From assembly GCA_963807235.1 (NCBI GenBank), contig CAWEBF010000002.1, positions 10,249-74,248 of the forward strand: a stretch of 64,000 nt of DNA, in the 5' to 3' direction. Below, in pieces: positions 26,196 to 34,306 of this stretch (positions within the stretch are counted from its first letter, which is position 1; every line of letters begins with the position of its first letter). The stretch comes from CAWEBF01 sp963807235. Lineage in GTDB: Bacteria > Acidobacteriota > Vicinamibacteria > Vicinamibacterales > UBA2999. A program made the position numbers and the translations under genes. The notes below the pieces were generated by a model. The model did no database searches and was not told the origin of the DNA. It saw only the letters and a list, made by a program, of their open reading frames with translations.

Positions 26196-27809
26196 ATGGT
26201 CGTTCCCAAGATCCTGGGCGCCGACGTCGAGCTGAGCAACTTCATCCTGGGCATGGCCGACCCCGACGGCACGGGACGCCTGGCGTCGCGCCGCCTGCTG
26301 GCGGCGATCCGCGGCGTGTCGTCGGGCGTCATCGCGACCGCGCAGGCGATCGACTGGGGCCGCAAGTACCTGACGACCAACGGCGCCTGCGCCTACATCG
26401 ACTCGGATCATCTCGAGATCGCCGTCAGCGAAACGCGGAGCGCGTTCGACCACGTAGCGCACTGGCGGGCGATGCTGCGCGTGGCCCGGGAGGCGATGGA
26501 CGACGTGAACGCCGATTTGCCGCCGGGCTGCCGGCTGCAGGTGCTGGCCAACAACAGCGACGGCCAGGGCAACTCCTATGGCAGCCACGTCAGCGTGCTG
26601 CTGTCGCGCGACGCCTGGGACACGATCTTCTGCCGGCGGGCGCACTACCTGGCCTACCTGGCGGCGTTCCAGATCTCCAGCATCGTCCTGACCGGCCAGG
26701 GCAAGGTGGGGGCGGAGCGCGACAAAGGCGCGGTGGATTACCAGATCAGCCAGCGCGCGGATTTCTTCGAGACGCTGGTCAGCCTGGACACGATGAATTT
26801 CCGCGGCATCGTGAACTCGCGCGACGAACCGCTGTGCGGCCTGGGCCGCAACGCGCACGATCCGCCGCTGGCGAGGCTGCATTCAATCTTCTTCGACAGC
26901 ACGTTGTGCCAGGTGGCGACCGTCCTGCGCGCGGGGATGCTGCAGATGGTCACCGCGATGATCGAAGCCGGCTTCGTGAACGCGAACCTGGCGCTCGACG
27001 ATCCGCTCTCGGCGCTCCACGCCTTCACGCGCAGCCCCGAGCTGACCGCCGAGGCCAGCCTCGTCAACGGCCTGCGCCGCCGCGCCGTGGATCTGCAGTG
27101 GGGGTTCCTGGCGGAGGCGACGCGTTTTGCCTCGAGGGGCGGCTTCGAGGGCGTCGTGCCCGACACGCCGCGCCTGCTCGAGTTGTGGGAAAGCACGCTG
27201 ACGCTCCTGGACGCGCGGGACTTCGACGCCTTGAGCCGCCGCCTCGACTGGGTGTTGAAGCGGCGGCTGCTGCAGGGCCTGCTGGACCGTCATCCCGACC
27301 TGGGCTGGCAGTCACCCGCTCTGCGTCAGCTCGATCAGCTCTATGCCAGTCTGGACCTGCGCGACGGCCCGTTCTGGGGGCTCGAAGACGAGGGCCACGT
27401 TCAGCGCGTGATCGACGCCTCGGACATCGCCCGCGCCTACGCCCAGCCGCCCGACGACACGCGCGCGTGGACGCGCGCGCACCTGCTTCGCGCCGCCAGC
27501 GACCGCGCAGACCTGTTGGGCGCGGCCACGGCGGCGCGCGTGGACCTGGTGGACTGGGACCGCGTGCGGCTGTCGCTCCCCGCGGCGCGTCCGCCCTGGT
27601 ATCGCTCGCGCACGGCGCACCTGCCGGTGCCGTTCGGGCATACGCGCGCCGACAACGAGCGGCACTTCGCGCAGGAGGGGATACCGCTCGGCGTCCTGCT
27701 TGACGAGCTGGACGCGACACACGACAGCGTAGTGGCCGTCGTGGCCAGCCCCGTCTACACCCCGCACACCTGGATCACTCACACAGGAGACGACCATGAC
27801 CACACGTGA
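26196..27809 (+). CDS. dop: Dop-like depupylase/deamidase
   Basis: 537 residues of the glutamine-synthetase-like Pup enzyme family. ILGADVELSN at the N-terminus aligns with the nucleotide/metal-binding GxExE strand (here Asp10 and Glu12). An insert after it (DPDGTGRLASRRLLAAIRG) resembles the Dop loop. AYIDSDHLEIAVSE contains the catalytic-type Asp (D69), and NNSDGQGNSYGSHVSVLLSR is the conserved SYGxH block. The paired modifier ends in Gln, which needs Dop to deamidate it to Glu before ligation; Dop also removes it from targets. Its 3' end overlaps the modifier gene by 14 bases. The call of Dop rather than PafA rests on the loop and on the second paralogue being more PafA-like. Confidence 0.82.
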   Translation: MVVPKILGADVELSNFILGMADPDGTGRLASRRLLAAIRGVSSGVIATAQAIDWGRKYLTTNGACAYIDSDHLEIAVSETRSAFDHVAHWRAMLRVAREAMDDVNADLPPGCRLQVLANNSDGQGNSYGSHVSVLLSRDAWDTIFCRRAHYLAYLAAFQISSIVLTGQGKVGAERDKGAVDYQISQRADFFETLVSLDTMNFRGIVNSRDEPLCGLGRNAHDPPLARLHSIFFDSTLCQVATVLRAGMLQMVTAMIEAGFVNANLALDDPLSALHAFTRSPELTAEASLVNGLRRRAVDLQWGFLAEATRFASRGGFEGVVPDTPRLLELWESTLTLLDARDFDALSRRLDWVLKRRLLQGLLDRHPDLGWQSPALRQLDQLYASLDLRDGPFWGLEDEGHVQRVIDASDIARAYAQPPDDTRAWTRAHLLRAASDRADLLGAATAARVDLVDWDRVRLSLPAARPPWYRSRTAHLPVPFGHTRADNERHFAQEGIPLGVLLDELDATHDSVVAVVASPVYTPHTWITHTGDDHDHT

Positions 27810-27990
27810 ACGCCCTCTACCGGAGGTCGACGCGCCGCCGCCGGCGCCATCCGAGACGTCCGCCAACATCGAGGCATCCCGCGACACCGGCGATGCGTTC
27901 CTGCGCGCGGCCGACGCGGCCATGGCGCGGGCGCTGTCAGGCACGCCCGAGGCGTTCCTGTCCCAGAATCGCCAGCTGGGCGGGCAGTGA
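27796..27990 (+). CDS. pup: Pup/UBact-type protein modifier ending in Gly-Gly-Gln
   Basis: 64 residues, the size of mycobacterial Pup. The first half is Pro/Ser/Glu-rich and disordered. The second half is helical (DAFLRAADAAMARALSG), and the end is EAFLSQNRQLGGQ. The FLxxNRQxGG(Q/E) ending is the UBact form of Pup reported from non-actinobacterial phyla; the last Gln must be converted to Glu by Dop before PafA links it to lysines. It has an AGGAGA leader, starts inside the Dop gene and ends four bases before PafA. Composition and position both support the call. Confidence 0.88.
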   Translation: MTTRERPLPEVDAPPPAPSETSANIEASRDTGDAFLRAADAAMARALSGTPEAFLSQNRQLGGQ

Positions 27991-27994
27991 CGCC

Positions 27995-29557
27995 ATGCCC
28001 ATGGTGATGGGCGGCGAGACCGAGTACGCGCTGAGCGCGCGGCGTGCTCCCGACGGCGCGTACGACCCGGGCTCGTTCCTGTCGCGGTTCTTCACGTACA
28101 CACAGGCGCGGCTGGGCTACACGTCTACCTCCGTCCGCGGGCGCTTCCTGCGCAACGGCGGGTTGCTGTATCTCGATGCGGGCCTGCACATGGAGTGGGC
28201 CACTCCGGAGGTCACTTCACCCTTCGAGGCGGTCCGCTATCTGGAGGCGGGCGACCGGATCATGGAAGGCGTGGTGGCGTCGTTCCTGAAAGACAGCCCC
28301 GACGTCGCCGACGTGTTCTGCTCGCGCGCCAACGTGGACTACCTGTCTGGCACGCTGTGGGCCGCACACGAGTCCTACATGCATCGCGCCCGGCCCTCCG
28401 AGCTGGTGGCCGGCCTTGCCCCGTTCCTGGCGTCGCGTGTGGTCTTCGGTGCCGGCGGATGGGACTACCGCGCGCCCGCGCTGCGCTTCACCCTGTCGCC
28501 GCGCGCGCACTTCATCACCGTGCTGACCGATCGCGACTCGCAGTACGTGCGGCCGCTCTTCCACCTCAAGGACGAGCCGCACAGCGGCACGGGCACCCAC
28601 CGCCTGCACGTGGCGTGCGGGGAAAGCCTGTGCTCGCAGACCGCCAACGTGCTGCGGTTCGGCACGACGGCGCTGGTGCTGGCGGCGATCGAGCGTGGCG
28701 CGACGCCCGGGCACGAGGTCGCGTTGAGCAATGCCGTGGGCGCCGTGCAGGCCTTCGCCGGCGATCCCGACTTCCGTACGGCGGCGCTGCTCGTCAGCGG
28801 ACGGGCCGTGACGGCACTGGCGCTGCAGTTCCACTATCTCGAGCACGTGGAGCGACGGCTGAAGGAGCTGCCGTTTCCGTGGGCGGAGGAGGTGTGCGCG
28901 CTGTGGCGCCAGACGCTGACCGACCTGGCGGCCGGCGGCGCGCGCGCGACCATCACCCTGGACTGGGGGATCAAGCGTGCGCTGTTCAAGCTGTGCCTGG
29001 CGCGTCATGGCATCGCGTGGTCGTCGCTGCCGCTGTGGGACGGCGTGCTGCGCCGCCTGCAGTGGCGGTGGGCCCGCGTGTTCGGCGAGGATCAGCCGTT
29101 CGAGCTGGACGAACTGCTGCAGCCCAACGAGTTCCTGAAGGCGGAGATGGATCGCCTGATCCCGATTGTGGCGCGGCGCGGCCTGTCGTGGGATCAGGTG
29201 CCGGTGCTCGTGCGCGCCCGCCACGAGGTGTTCGAGCTGGATGCGAAGTTCGCGGCCTTGGGCGAGAACGGGATCTTCAACGCCCTGGACCGGGCCGGGG
29301 CGCTGCGCCACAAGGTCCGGGACCTCGACGTGGCCGGCGCCACCACGAACCCGCCGGCCGACACCCGTGCGAGCATCCGCGGCCGCGTGGTGCAGTATCT
29401 GACCGAGCAGGGCGTCCGCTACGGCGCCGAGTGGACGGGCATCTTCGACAAGGATCGGCGGCGCGAACTGGATCTCAGGGATCCCTTCGAAGCCGAGGAG
29501 CGGTGGCGCGACATGCCGCAGCCCGCCGAACCCGCGCCCGGCGCGACTAGTCGATGA
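27995..29557 (+). CDS. pafA: PafA-type Pup/UBact ligase
   Basis: 520 residues, intact. It starts MPMVMGGETEYALS, the GxExEY metal/nucleotide strand (Glu8, Glu10). LLYLDAGLHMEWATPEVTSP contains the catalytic-type Asp (D61) in the YLDxGxHxEYAT block, and the SRVVFGAGG and HRLHVACGESLCSQTANVL blocks follow. It would phosphorylate the modifier's C-terminal Glu and join it to target lysines. No Dop loop is seen. The C-terminal domain (IRGRVVQYLTEQGV) is typical. The last 11 bases overlap, tail to tail, the leftward winged-helix gene. Confidence 0.86.
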   Translation: MPMVMGGETEYALSARRAPDGAYDPGSFLSRFFTYTQARLGYTSTSVRGRFLRNGGLLYLDAGLHMEWATPEVTSPFEAVRYLEAGDRIMEGVVASFLKDSPDVADVFCSRANVDYLSGTLWAAHESYMHRARPSELVAGLAPFLASRVVFGAGGWDYRAPALRFTLSPRAHFITVLTDRDSQYVRPLFHLKDEPHSGTGTHRLHVACGESLCSQTANVLRFGTTALVLAAIERGATPGHEVALSNAVGAVQAFAGDPDFRTAALLVSGRAVTALALQFHYLEHVERRLKELPFPWAEEVCALWRQTLTDLAAGGARATITLDWGIKRALFKLCLARHGIAWSSLPLWDGVLRRLQWRWARVFGEDQPFELDELLQPNEFLKAEMDRLIPIVARRGLSWDQVPVLVRARHEVFELDAKFAALGENGIFNALDRAGALRHKVRDLDVAGATTNPPADTRASIRGRVVQYLTEQGVRYGAEWTGIFDKDRRRELDLRDPFEAEERWRDMPQPAEPAPGATSR

Positions 29558-30197
29558 TCAGCTCGCCGGCCAGCCGGAACCGCGCCAGGCGGACCTCGGC
29601 GGTTTCCACAAGCTTGGGCGAGGGGCCTTTCATTGCGCCCAGCCAATCGCGCAAACGCGAGATGCCCTGGACGACCGCGCGCCGGCCCGCGTGCCTGCCG
29701 GTGATGCTGGACATCTCCGCTGCGATATCGTCGAAGGAACGAAACGCGGGGAACCCATCTGCGTCACGGGGACCCGAGGCCAGTATGCGCAGCAACACGG
29801 CCAGGCCGGGCGACAGCTTCACGGGCGCGGCCCCGTTGATCGCGACGAGCGTCGTCCGGGCGTCTCGGGGGGTGAATCGAATCGTCTCGGCTCCACGCAC
29901 GGCGCGCTCCGTAAAAATCGGGTCCGCCCATTTGGCCTTTTGCGGAACGCGAACCGAGGGCGGGCTCGCCGGCACGCTTGACGGCGTGCGTGACGGCGGT
30001 TTGGGGGGCAGCGACTCGGGCGTCACCCCCAACTCGTCCAGAATCGCCCACACGCGGTCGGCGAGTTCCTCGGTCTCGCCGGCCGAGCGCTGCAACTCCA
30101 CGACCGTCTGGGCCAGCTTGATGGTGCCCTCTGCGCGCGTCGCGATTGGAGTGGGACGATCCGCCGGGGGGCGGCGCGCGGAATTCGACAGTGCCAC
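29547..30197 (-). CDS. Possible winged-helix protein, convergent with the operon
   Basis: 216 residues from the GTG at 30195-30197, chosen because AAGGAGGG stands just in front; a longer in-frame start exists at 30230. The N-terminal region has a helix (IKLAQTVVELQRSAGETEEL) and a Pro/Ser linker. The C-terminal ~110 residues include LSPGLAVLLRILASGP, FRSFDDIAAEMSSITGRHAG and VQGISRLRDWLG, which fit a winged-helix DNA-binding fold. It may regulate the adjacent operon; that is inference from position. Family not recognised. Confidence 0.55.
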   Translation of the reverse strand: MALSNSARRPPADRPTPIATRAEGTIKLAQTVVELQRSAGETEELADRVWAILDELGVTPESLPPKPPSRTPSSVPASPPSVRVPQKAKWADPIFTERAVRGAETIRFTPRDARTTLVAINGAAPVKLSPGLAVLLRILASGPRDADGFPAFRSFDDIAAEMSSITGRHAGRRAVVQGISRLRDWLGAMKGPSPKLVETAEVRLARFRLAGELIID

Positions 30198-30336
30198 GGA
30201 CCCTCCTTGCACGGCGTGGACGCGGGCCACGTTCCGGCCCGGGCGCGCACAGCCTGGGGCGCGCCGCCGCCACCCAGGGAGACTAGACCAGCGGGCCCTG
30301 AGAAATCAATCGATATATACTCCAAATACTTCGACA

Positions 30337-30354
30337 ACTGCATGAACATGCAGT
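30337..30354. promoter_or_regulatory. Perfect palindrome upstream of the SorC-type gene
   Basis: ACTGCATG-AA-CATGCAGT has two perfect 8-base arms 29 bases before the regulator start. TATACT at 30316-30321 is a plausible -10 box in front of it, so the palindrome would overlap the transcription start. It also lies upstream of the divergent winged-helix gene. Likely the autoregulatory operator of the SorC-type protein. Confidence 0.5.
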
Positions 30355-30383
30355 AGCATGCGATCGCTTTTCCTGGTGAGACG

Positions 30384-31541
30384 ATGACGGCATCCACTCG
30401 ACAGTCGCGCAAGGATCTCGAGGCGCAACAAGCGGCGTACCTGCGCGCCGAGCACGGGCTGCTGCAGGAGGAAATCGGACGGCTGCTCGGCGGCCTGTCC
30501 CAATCGCGCGTCTCGCGGCTGCTGCATCGCGCGGAGGAACGCGGCTGGCTGGTGCGCAGCTACAAATTCGTGACCGACGGCCTGCCACCCGACCGGCTGG
30601 CGGCGCTGAAACGATTCGTCGAGCCAAGCACGCTCGTGGACAGCCTGGCCCGCGTCGATTCGCGAACCGGCGTCACGGTGCGCGGCGTGCACGTGGTGGA
30701 CAGCGGATCGTCGGGCCGCAATATCGATCTGCGCCTGGTGCGGTTCGGACGCGCCGCGGCCGAGCCGCTCATCGACCTCATTCGCCGATCCGACGTGCTG
30801 GCGGTGACCTGGGGTAATACGGTGAGCCACGTCGTGGACGGCATCGCCCAGGCGAAGGCGCCCCGGCCCGCGCCGAGGGCGATCCGCTTCGTGCCGGTGT
30901 GCGGGGAGCCGCTCGACCGCGGGTCGGATCAGGTGACCGCGTCGCACCTGGCCGAACGCCTGCACAAGATCATGGGGTCCACGGCGCCGCGGCCGCCCTC
31001 GTTGACGGGCGTGCCTGCGCTCATCCCGAGGCGGTTCAGCGGGTCCGACGCCGACGGCATTCGGAAGTTCGTGGCCCAGGCCGGCTCGTTCAAAGAGGTG
31101 TTCGGCAAGCCAGCTCCGCTCATCGACCAGGTGGATTCGCTCATCACCGCGGTCGGCTCGTCCAAGAAGCCGATGGGCTTCATTCATGATGAGCTGCTGA
31201 AGGCCGGCAGCCTGCCGAAGCGGAAGCTGACCAGCGCGGCCCTGGGCAAGCTGGTGGTCGGCGACGTGGGGGGTGTTCTTTTTCCGCGGCCGGGGCTCGA
31301 CACGCGAGGCCGCGCCGAGGTGGAGGCGCTCAACGGGATGTGGACGGGCGCGACGTTGCCTCACTTCGAGCGGATCGCCAAGCAGGCGGCTCGCAGCGCG
31401 AGGCCCGGCATCATCGTGGTGGCGATGGGCGGCGAAGACCGCGCCGCCATCGTGGCGGAGGCGGTGCGCCACGGTCTGATCAACGAGCTCATCATCGACC
31501 GTTCCCTGGCGGATGCCCTCACCACGGCCCTGAAGAGCTAG
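30384..31541 (+). CDS. SorC/DeoR-type transcriptional regulator
   Basis: 385 residues. The N-terminal helix-turn-helix (LLQEEIGRLLGGLSQSRVSR, then LLHRAEERGWLV) is followed by a SorC-type effector domain: SGRNIDLRLVRFGRAAAEPL, SDVLAVTWGNTVSHVVDGI, IRFVPVCGEPLD and a C-terminal GELINELIID-like end. Members bind phosphorylated sugars and usually repress adjacent transport or catabolic genes; no sugar operon is near, so the target is unclear. A perfect palindrome lies just upstream. The downstream gap holds a heptamer array. Confidence 0.75.
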   Translation: MTASTRQSRKDLEAQQAAYLRAEHGLLQEEIGRLLGGLSQSRVSRLLHRAEERGWLVRSYKFVTDGLPPDRLAALKRFVEPSTLVDSLARVDSRTGVTVRGVHVVDSGSSGRNIDLRLVRFGRAAAEPLIDLIRRSDVLAVTWGNTVSHVVDGIAQAKAPRPAPRAIRFVPVCGEPLDRGSDQVTASHLAERLHKIMGSTAPRPPSLTGVPALIPRRFSGSDADGIRKFVAQAGSFKEVFGKPAPLIDQVDSLITAVGSSKKPMGFIHDELLKAGSLPKRKLTSAALGKLVVGDVGGVLFPRPGLDTRGRAEVEALNGMWTGATLPHFERIAKQAARSARPGIIVVAMGGEDRAAIVAEAVRHGLINELIIDRSLADALTTALKS

Positions 31542-31557
31542 ACACTTTTCCAGTTCA

Positions 31558-31585
31558 CCTGGAGCCTGGAGCCTGGAGCCGGAGG
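31558..31585. repeat. Period-7 array (CCTGGAG)
   Basis: CCTGGAG three times and CCGGAGG in perfect phase, 16 bases behind the SorC-type stop and before the DGPF gene. Confidence 0.8.
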
Positions 31586-31640
31586 GCCTGTCGATCTCCA
31601 CGAGTCTCGTTCGACGTCCTTATAGAAGGGGGACAGAACG

Positions 31641-32069
31641 ATGCGATTCATGGTGATGGTGAAGGCCACGAAGGAGTCGGAAGCGGGCGTGATGCCCAGC
31701 ACGGAGCTTCTCGCCGAGATGGGGAAGTACAACGAGGAGCTGGTGAAGGCCGGCATCATGCTGGCGGGTGAGGGGCTGCACCCCAGCTCGAAGGGCGCGC
31801 GCGTGCGGTTCAAGGGCAAGGAGCGCACGGTCGTGGACGGCCCGTTCACGGAAACCAAGGAGCTGGTGGCAGGATTCTGGATCCTGCAAGCGCGGTCCAA
31901 GGACGAAGTGATCGAGTGGGTGAAGCGCTGCCCGAACCCGATGGAAGGCGAGTCCGAGATCGAGATCCGTCAGGTGTTCGAAGACGAGGAGTTCGGCGCC
32001 GCGCTCACGCCCGAGCTGCGCGAGCAGGAAGAGCGGCTGCGGAGCCAGATCAAGCAGAACCAAGCCTAG
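31641..32069 (+). CDS. DGPF (YCII-related) domain protein
   Basis: 142 residues: MRFMVMVKATKESEAGVMPS, VVDGPFTETKELVAGFWILQ (with the DGPF motif) and a CPNPMEG segment. This family is small, cytosolic and typically paired with an ECF sigma factor carrying a large C-terminal extension; that sigma gene follows at 32140. A GGGGGACAGAACG leader precedes the ATG. The biochemical role is not established. Confidence 0.8.
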   Translation: MRFMVMVKATKESEAGVMPSTELLAEMGKYNEELVKAGIMLAGEGLHPSSKGARVRFKGKERTVVDGPFTETKELVAGFWILQARSKDEVIEWVKRCPNPMEGESEIEIRQVFEDEEFGAALTPELREQEERLRSQIKQNQA

Positions 32070-32126
32070 CCCCGCCGGAGGCGGGGCAATCAGACACTGC
32101 ACTAGCGAGGCGGAGCCTCGCTAGTG
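32069..32126. repeat. Double-hairpin palindromic element, copy 2
   Basis: Stem GCCCCGCC-GGA-GGCGGGGC (32069-32087), linker AATCAGACACTG, then a 12-base stem CACTAGCGAGGC-GGA-GCCTCGCTAGTG (32100-32126). It begins in the stop codon of the DGPF gene and ends 13 bases before the sigma gene. Near-identical linker and stems occur at 11545-11610 and inverted at 34199-34256. Confidence 0.75.
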
Positions 32127-32139
32127 GCATCATCGGAGG

Positions 32140-33403
32140 GTGACCCCCTCCGACGCCCAACGCGCCGTCGAGACGGTGTGGCGGCTCGAGTCGCCCAAAC
32201 TCATCGCCGCGTTGGCGCGGATGGTGCGGGATCTCGGCGGCAGCCGAGGACCTGGCGCACGACGCGCTGGTGGCCGCGCTGCAGCAGTGGCCCGAGCAGG
32301 GCATCCCGCGCAACCCCGGAGCCTGGCTGATGGCGGCCGCCAAGCATCGCGCCATCGACGGGCTCCGGCGGCGAACCCTGCTGGCCCGCAAGCACGAGGA
32401 ACTGGCCCGCGACATCGACGATGGCCGGCCGGACCCGGTCGCGGACCTCGAAGCCGCCATGGACGACGACATCGGCGACGACCTGCTTCGGTTGATGTTC
32501 ACGGCCTGCCACCCGGTGCTCTCCACCGAGGCGCGCGTGGCTCTGACGCTGCGGCTGCTCGGCGGGCTGACGACCGACGAGATTGCGCGCGCGTTCGTGG
32601 TGGCCGAGCCCACGATCGCGCAGCGCATCGTGCGCGCGAAGAAGACGCTCGCCAAGGCCGGCGTGCCCTACGAGGTGCCGCGCGGAGCAGATCGCCACGA
32701 GCGCCTGTCGTCGGTCCTCGAAGTCCTCTACCTGATTTTCAACGAAGGGTACTCGGCCACCGCGGGCGACGCCTTGGTGCGCCCGGCGCTCTGCGAGGAA
32801 GCCCTGCGCCTGGGACGTGTGCTCGCGCAGCTGGCCCCCGGCGAGCCCGAGGCGCATGGGCTCGTGGCGCTGATGGAGCTGCAGGCCTCGCGTCTTCGCG
32901 CGCGGGTCGGCCCGGGCGGGGAAGCCGTGCGGCTCCCCGATCAGAACCGCGCGCGTTGGGATCGCCTGCTCATCGGCCGGGGCCTGGCCGCGCTGCGGCG
33001 CGCTGAGGCGCTGGGCGGTCAATCAGGCGTGTACACGCTGCAAGCGGCGATCGCCGCCTGCCACGCGCGAGCCGGCAGCCTGGAGACGACCGACTGGCCT
33101 GCCATCGCCGCGCTGTACGAGAGGCTGGTCGAGGTGACGGGCTCACCGGTCGTGCGGCTGAACCACGCGGTGGCCGTCGGGATGGCCGATGGTCCGTTGG
33201 CCGGGCTGGAGCTGGTGGACGCGCTGACCGCGGAGGGCGCGCTGGCCTCCTACCACTACACGCCGAGCGTGCGCGGAGACCTGTTGGAGAAGCTGGGGCG
33301 ACGGGCTGAGGCGCGCGCCGAATTCGAGCGTGCCGCCCAACTGGCCACCAACGCGCGCGAGCGCGAATTGCTTCGCGCCCGCGCACTGGCCGCAGGAGCC
33401 TAG
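32140..33403 (+). CDS. ECF sigma factor with DUF6596 extension (one frameshift)
   Basis: About 420 residues. Sigma region 2 (AEDLAHDALVAALQQWPEQG, PGAWLMAAAKHRAIDGLRR) and region 4 (VALTLRLLGGLTTDEIARAF, PTIAQRIVRAKKTLAKAG) are clear. The long C-terminal domain (ERLSSVLEVLYLIFNEGYSA, YTLQAAIAACHARAGSLETT, GLELVDALTAEGALASYHYT) is the DUF6596/TPR-like extension of the ECF42-type group, which associates with DGPF proteins. The frame breaks near 32235. GTG start with GGAGG almost touching it. The 3' end overlaps the convergent BON gene by four bases. Confidence 0.8.
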
Positions 33404-34114
33404 GACACGCGGATCGACGGACTCTGATTGAGGTCGATGCCGTCTTGCTCTGGCGCGACGCGGATGTTGTTGGTCACTTCCCGCACGCCGCTGCTGCATT
33501 CAGCCAGATCCTCCGCCCGCCGCTTCTGCGCCCGGCTGTGCACCGTGCCTGACAGCGTCACCTCGCCCTGTTTCACGTGAACGGTGAGGTCGGAGGCGTC
33601 CAGGCTGTAGTCGTCGGTCATGCGGTCCGAGATCTCCTCCCGGATACGCTCGTCCGAGCGCTGATAGTCCTTGGGGCCACGACCCGCGAAGCCGTGGCGC
33701 GGACCCGACATGCCAGACTCGCCTTCGTTGCGGCCGGACGCAGAGTCGAAGCTCCGGCCGGCGTTCGACGGGCGCGAGTAAACACCCCGCATCTCACGCC
33801 CCGCGGTGCCGCTGGTCCAGTCGGTTTCGTGACGGCTGCGTCCCGAATCCGAGTACAAGTCGCGCGGCGTACGGGCGCTGGCCGCCGAAGCTGTACCCCT
33901 CGCCCTGCTGCCACGGCTCGCTGGAGCGGCGGCGGTCAATACCGTAGCGGCGGTCAGTGCCGCCCCACGAGCGCTCGTCGCGTTCCTCATACGGATGGCG
34001 GAAACGCGGGTCCTCGTCGCCAAAGGCCGCGCGCCGTTCGTCGTTCGAACGTTCGTTCCAGTAGCGGCGTCCGCCTCGACGGTAATCTTCGTAGTCTCGC
34101 TGTTGATCGGACAT
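33400..34114 (-). CDS. BON-domain protein with charged N-terminus (one frameshift)
   Basis: About 238 residues. The N-terminal half is highly charged and low in complexity (RDYEDYRRGGRRYWNERSND, DRRYGIDRRRSSEP). After a shift near 33880 comes a BON domain: DERIREEISDRMTDDYSLDA, LTVHVKQGEVTLSGTVHSRA and AECSSGVREVTNNIRV. BON domains bind lipid and occur in osmotic or envelope-stress proteins. The ATG at 34114 has GGAGGACTTGGAC in front. No signal peptide is seen, so its location is unclear. It is last in a leftward cluster of small stress-type genes. Confidence 0.65.
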
Positions 34115-34198
34115 GTCCAAGTCCTCCGAGTACACGTCGCAGGCGCGGGACCTCGACGCGGGTTGCATCGATTCGATACTGGTCCGTTCCGATCTACT

Positions 34199-34256
34199 GC
34201 CAGCGAGGCTCCGCCTCGCTGGCGCAGTATCTGTCTTGCCCCGCCTCTGGCGGGGC
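34199..34256. repeat. Double-hairpin palindromic element, copy 3 (inverted)
   Basis: Stem GCCAGCGAGGC-TCC-GCCTCGCTGGC (34199-34223), linker, then GCCCCGCC-TCT-GGCGGGGC (34238-34256). Read on the minus strand it matches the copy at 32069-32126: GC-rich stem, linker ending ACTGC, then the CGAGGC-GGA-GCCTCG stem. Confidence 0.75.
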
Positions 34257-34257
34257 G

Positions 34258-34306
34258 TAGAAAACTTGGCTCAATGTGGTCAGGAATTGCAGTGCCAAGT
34301 TTTCTA
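34258..34306. repeat. 13-base inverted repeat
   Basis: TAGAAAACTTGGC (34258-34270) and its exact complement GCCAAGTTTTCTA (34294-34306) enclose a 23-base loop. It abuts the double-hairpin element. On the minus strand it could be a bidirectional terminator between the proline-rich ORF and the BON gene. Confidence 0.6.

Noticed and set aside
28195..29550. A 451-codon frame inside pafA
   Set aside because: It is a same-strand shadow frame of the intact PafA-type gene, Arg/Gly-rich without motifs.
20229..29557. Operon as a CBASS-type or Bil-type antiviral system
   Set aside because: No nucleotide cyclase, effector or Cap2/Cap3-style gene is present; the Pup/UBact enzymes and ATPase point to protein tagging and turnover. 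A defence role cannot be excluded but has no positive sign.
26196..29557. Dop and PafA as glutamine or glutamate-cysteine synthetases
   Set aside because: They have only distant similarity to that fold; the pair with a GGQ peptide between them and an ARC ATPase upstream is specific to pupylation.
30384..31541. SorC-type gene as part of the conjugation operon
   Set aside because: A leftward gene and a 186-base regulatory gap separate it from pafA, so it is not co-transcribed.
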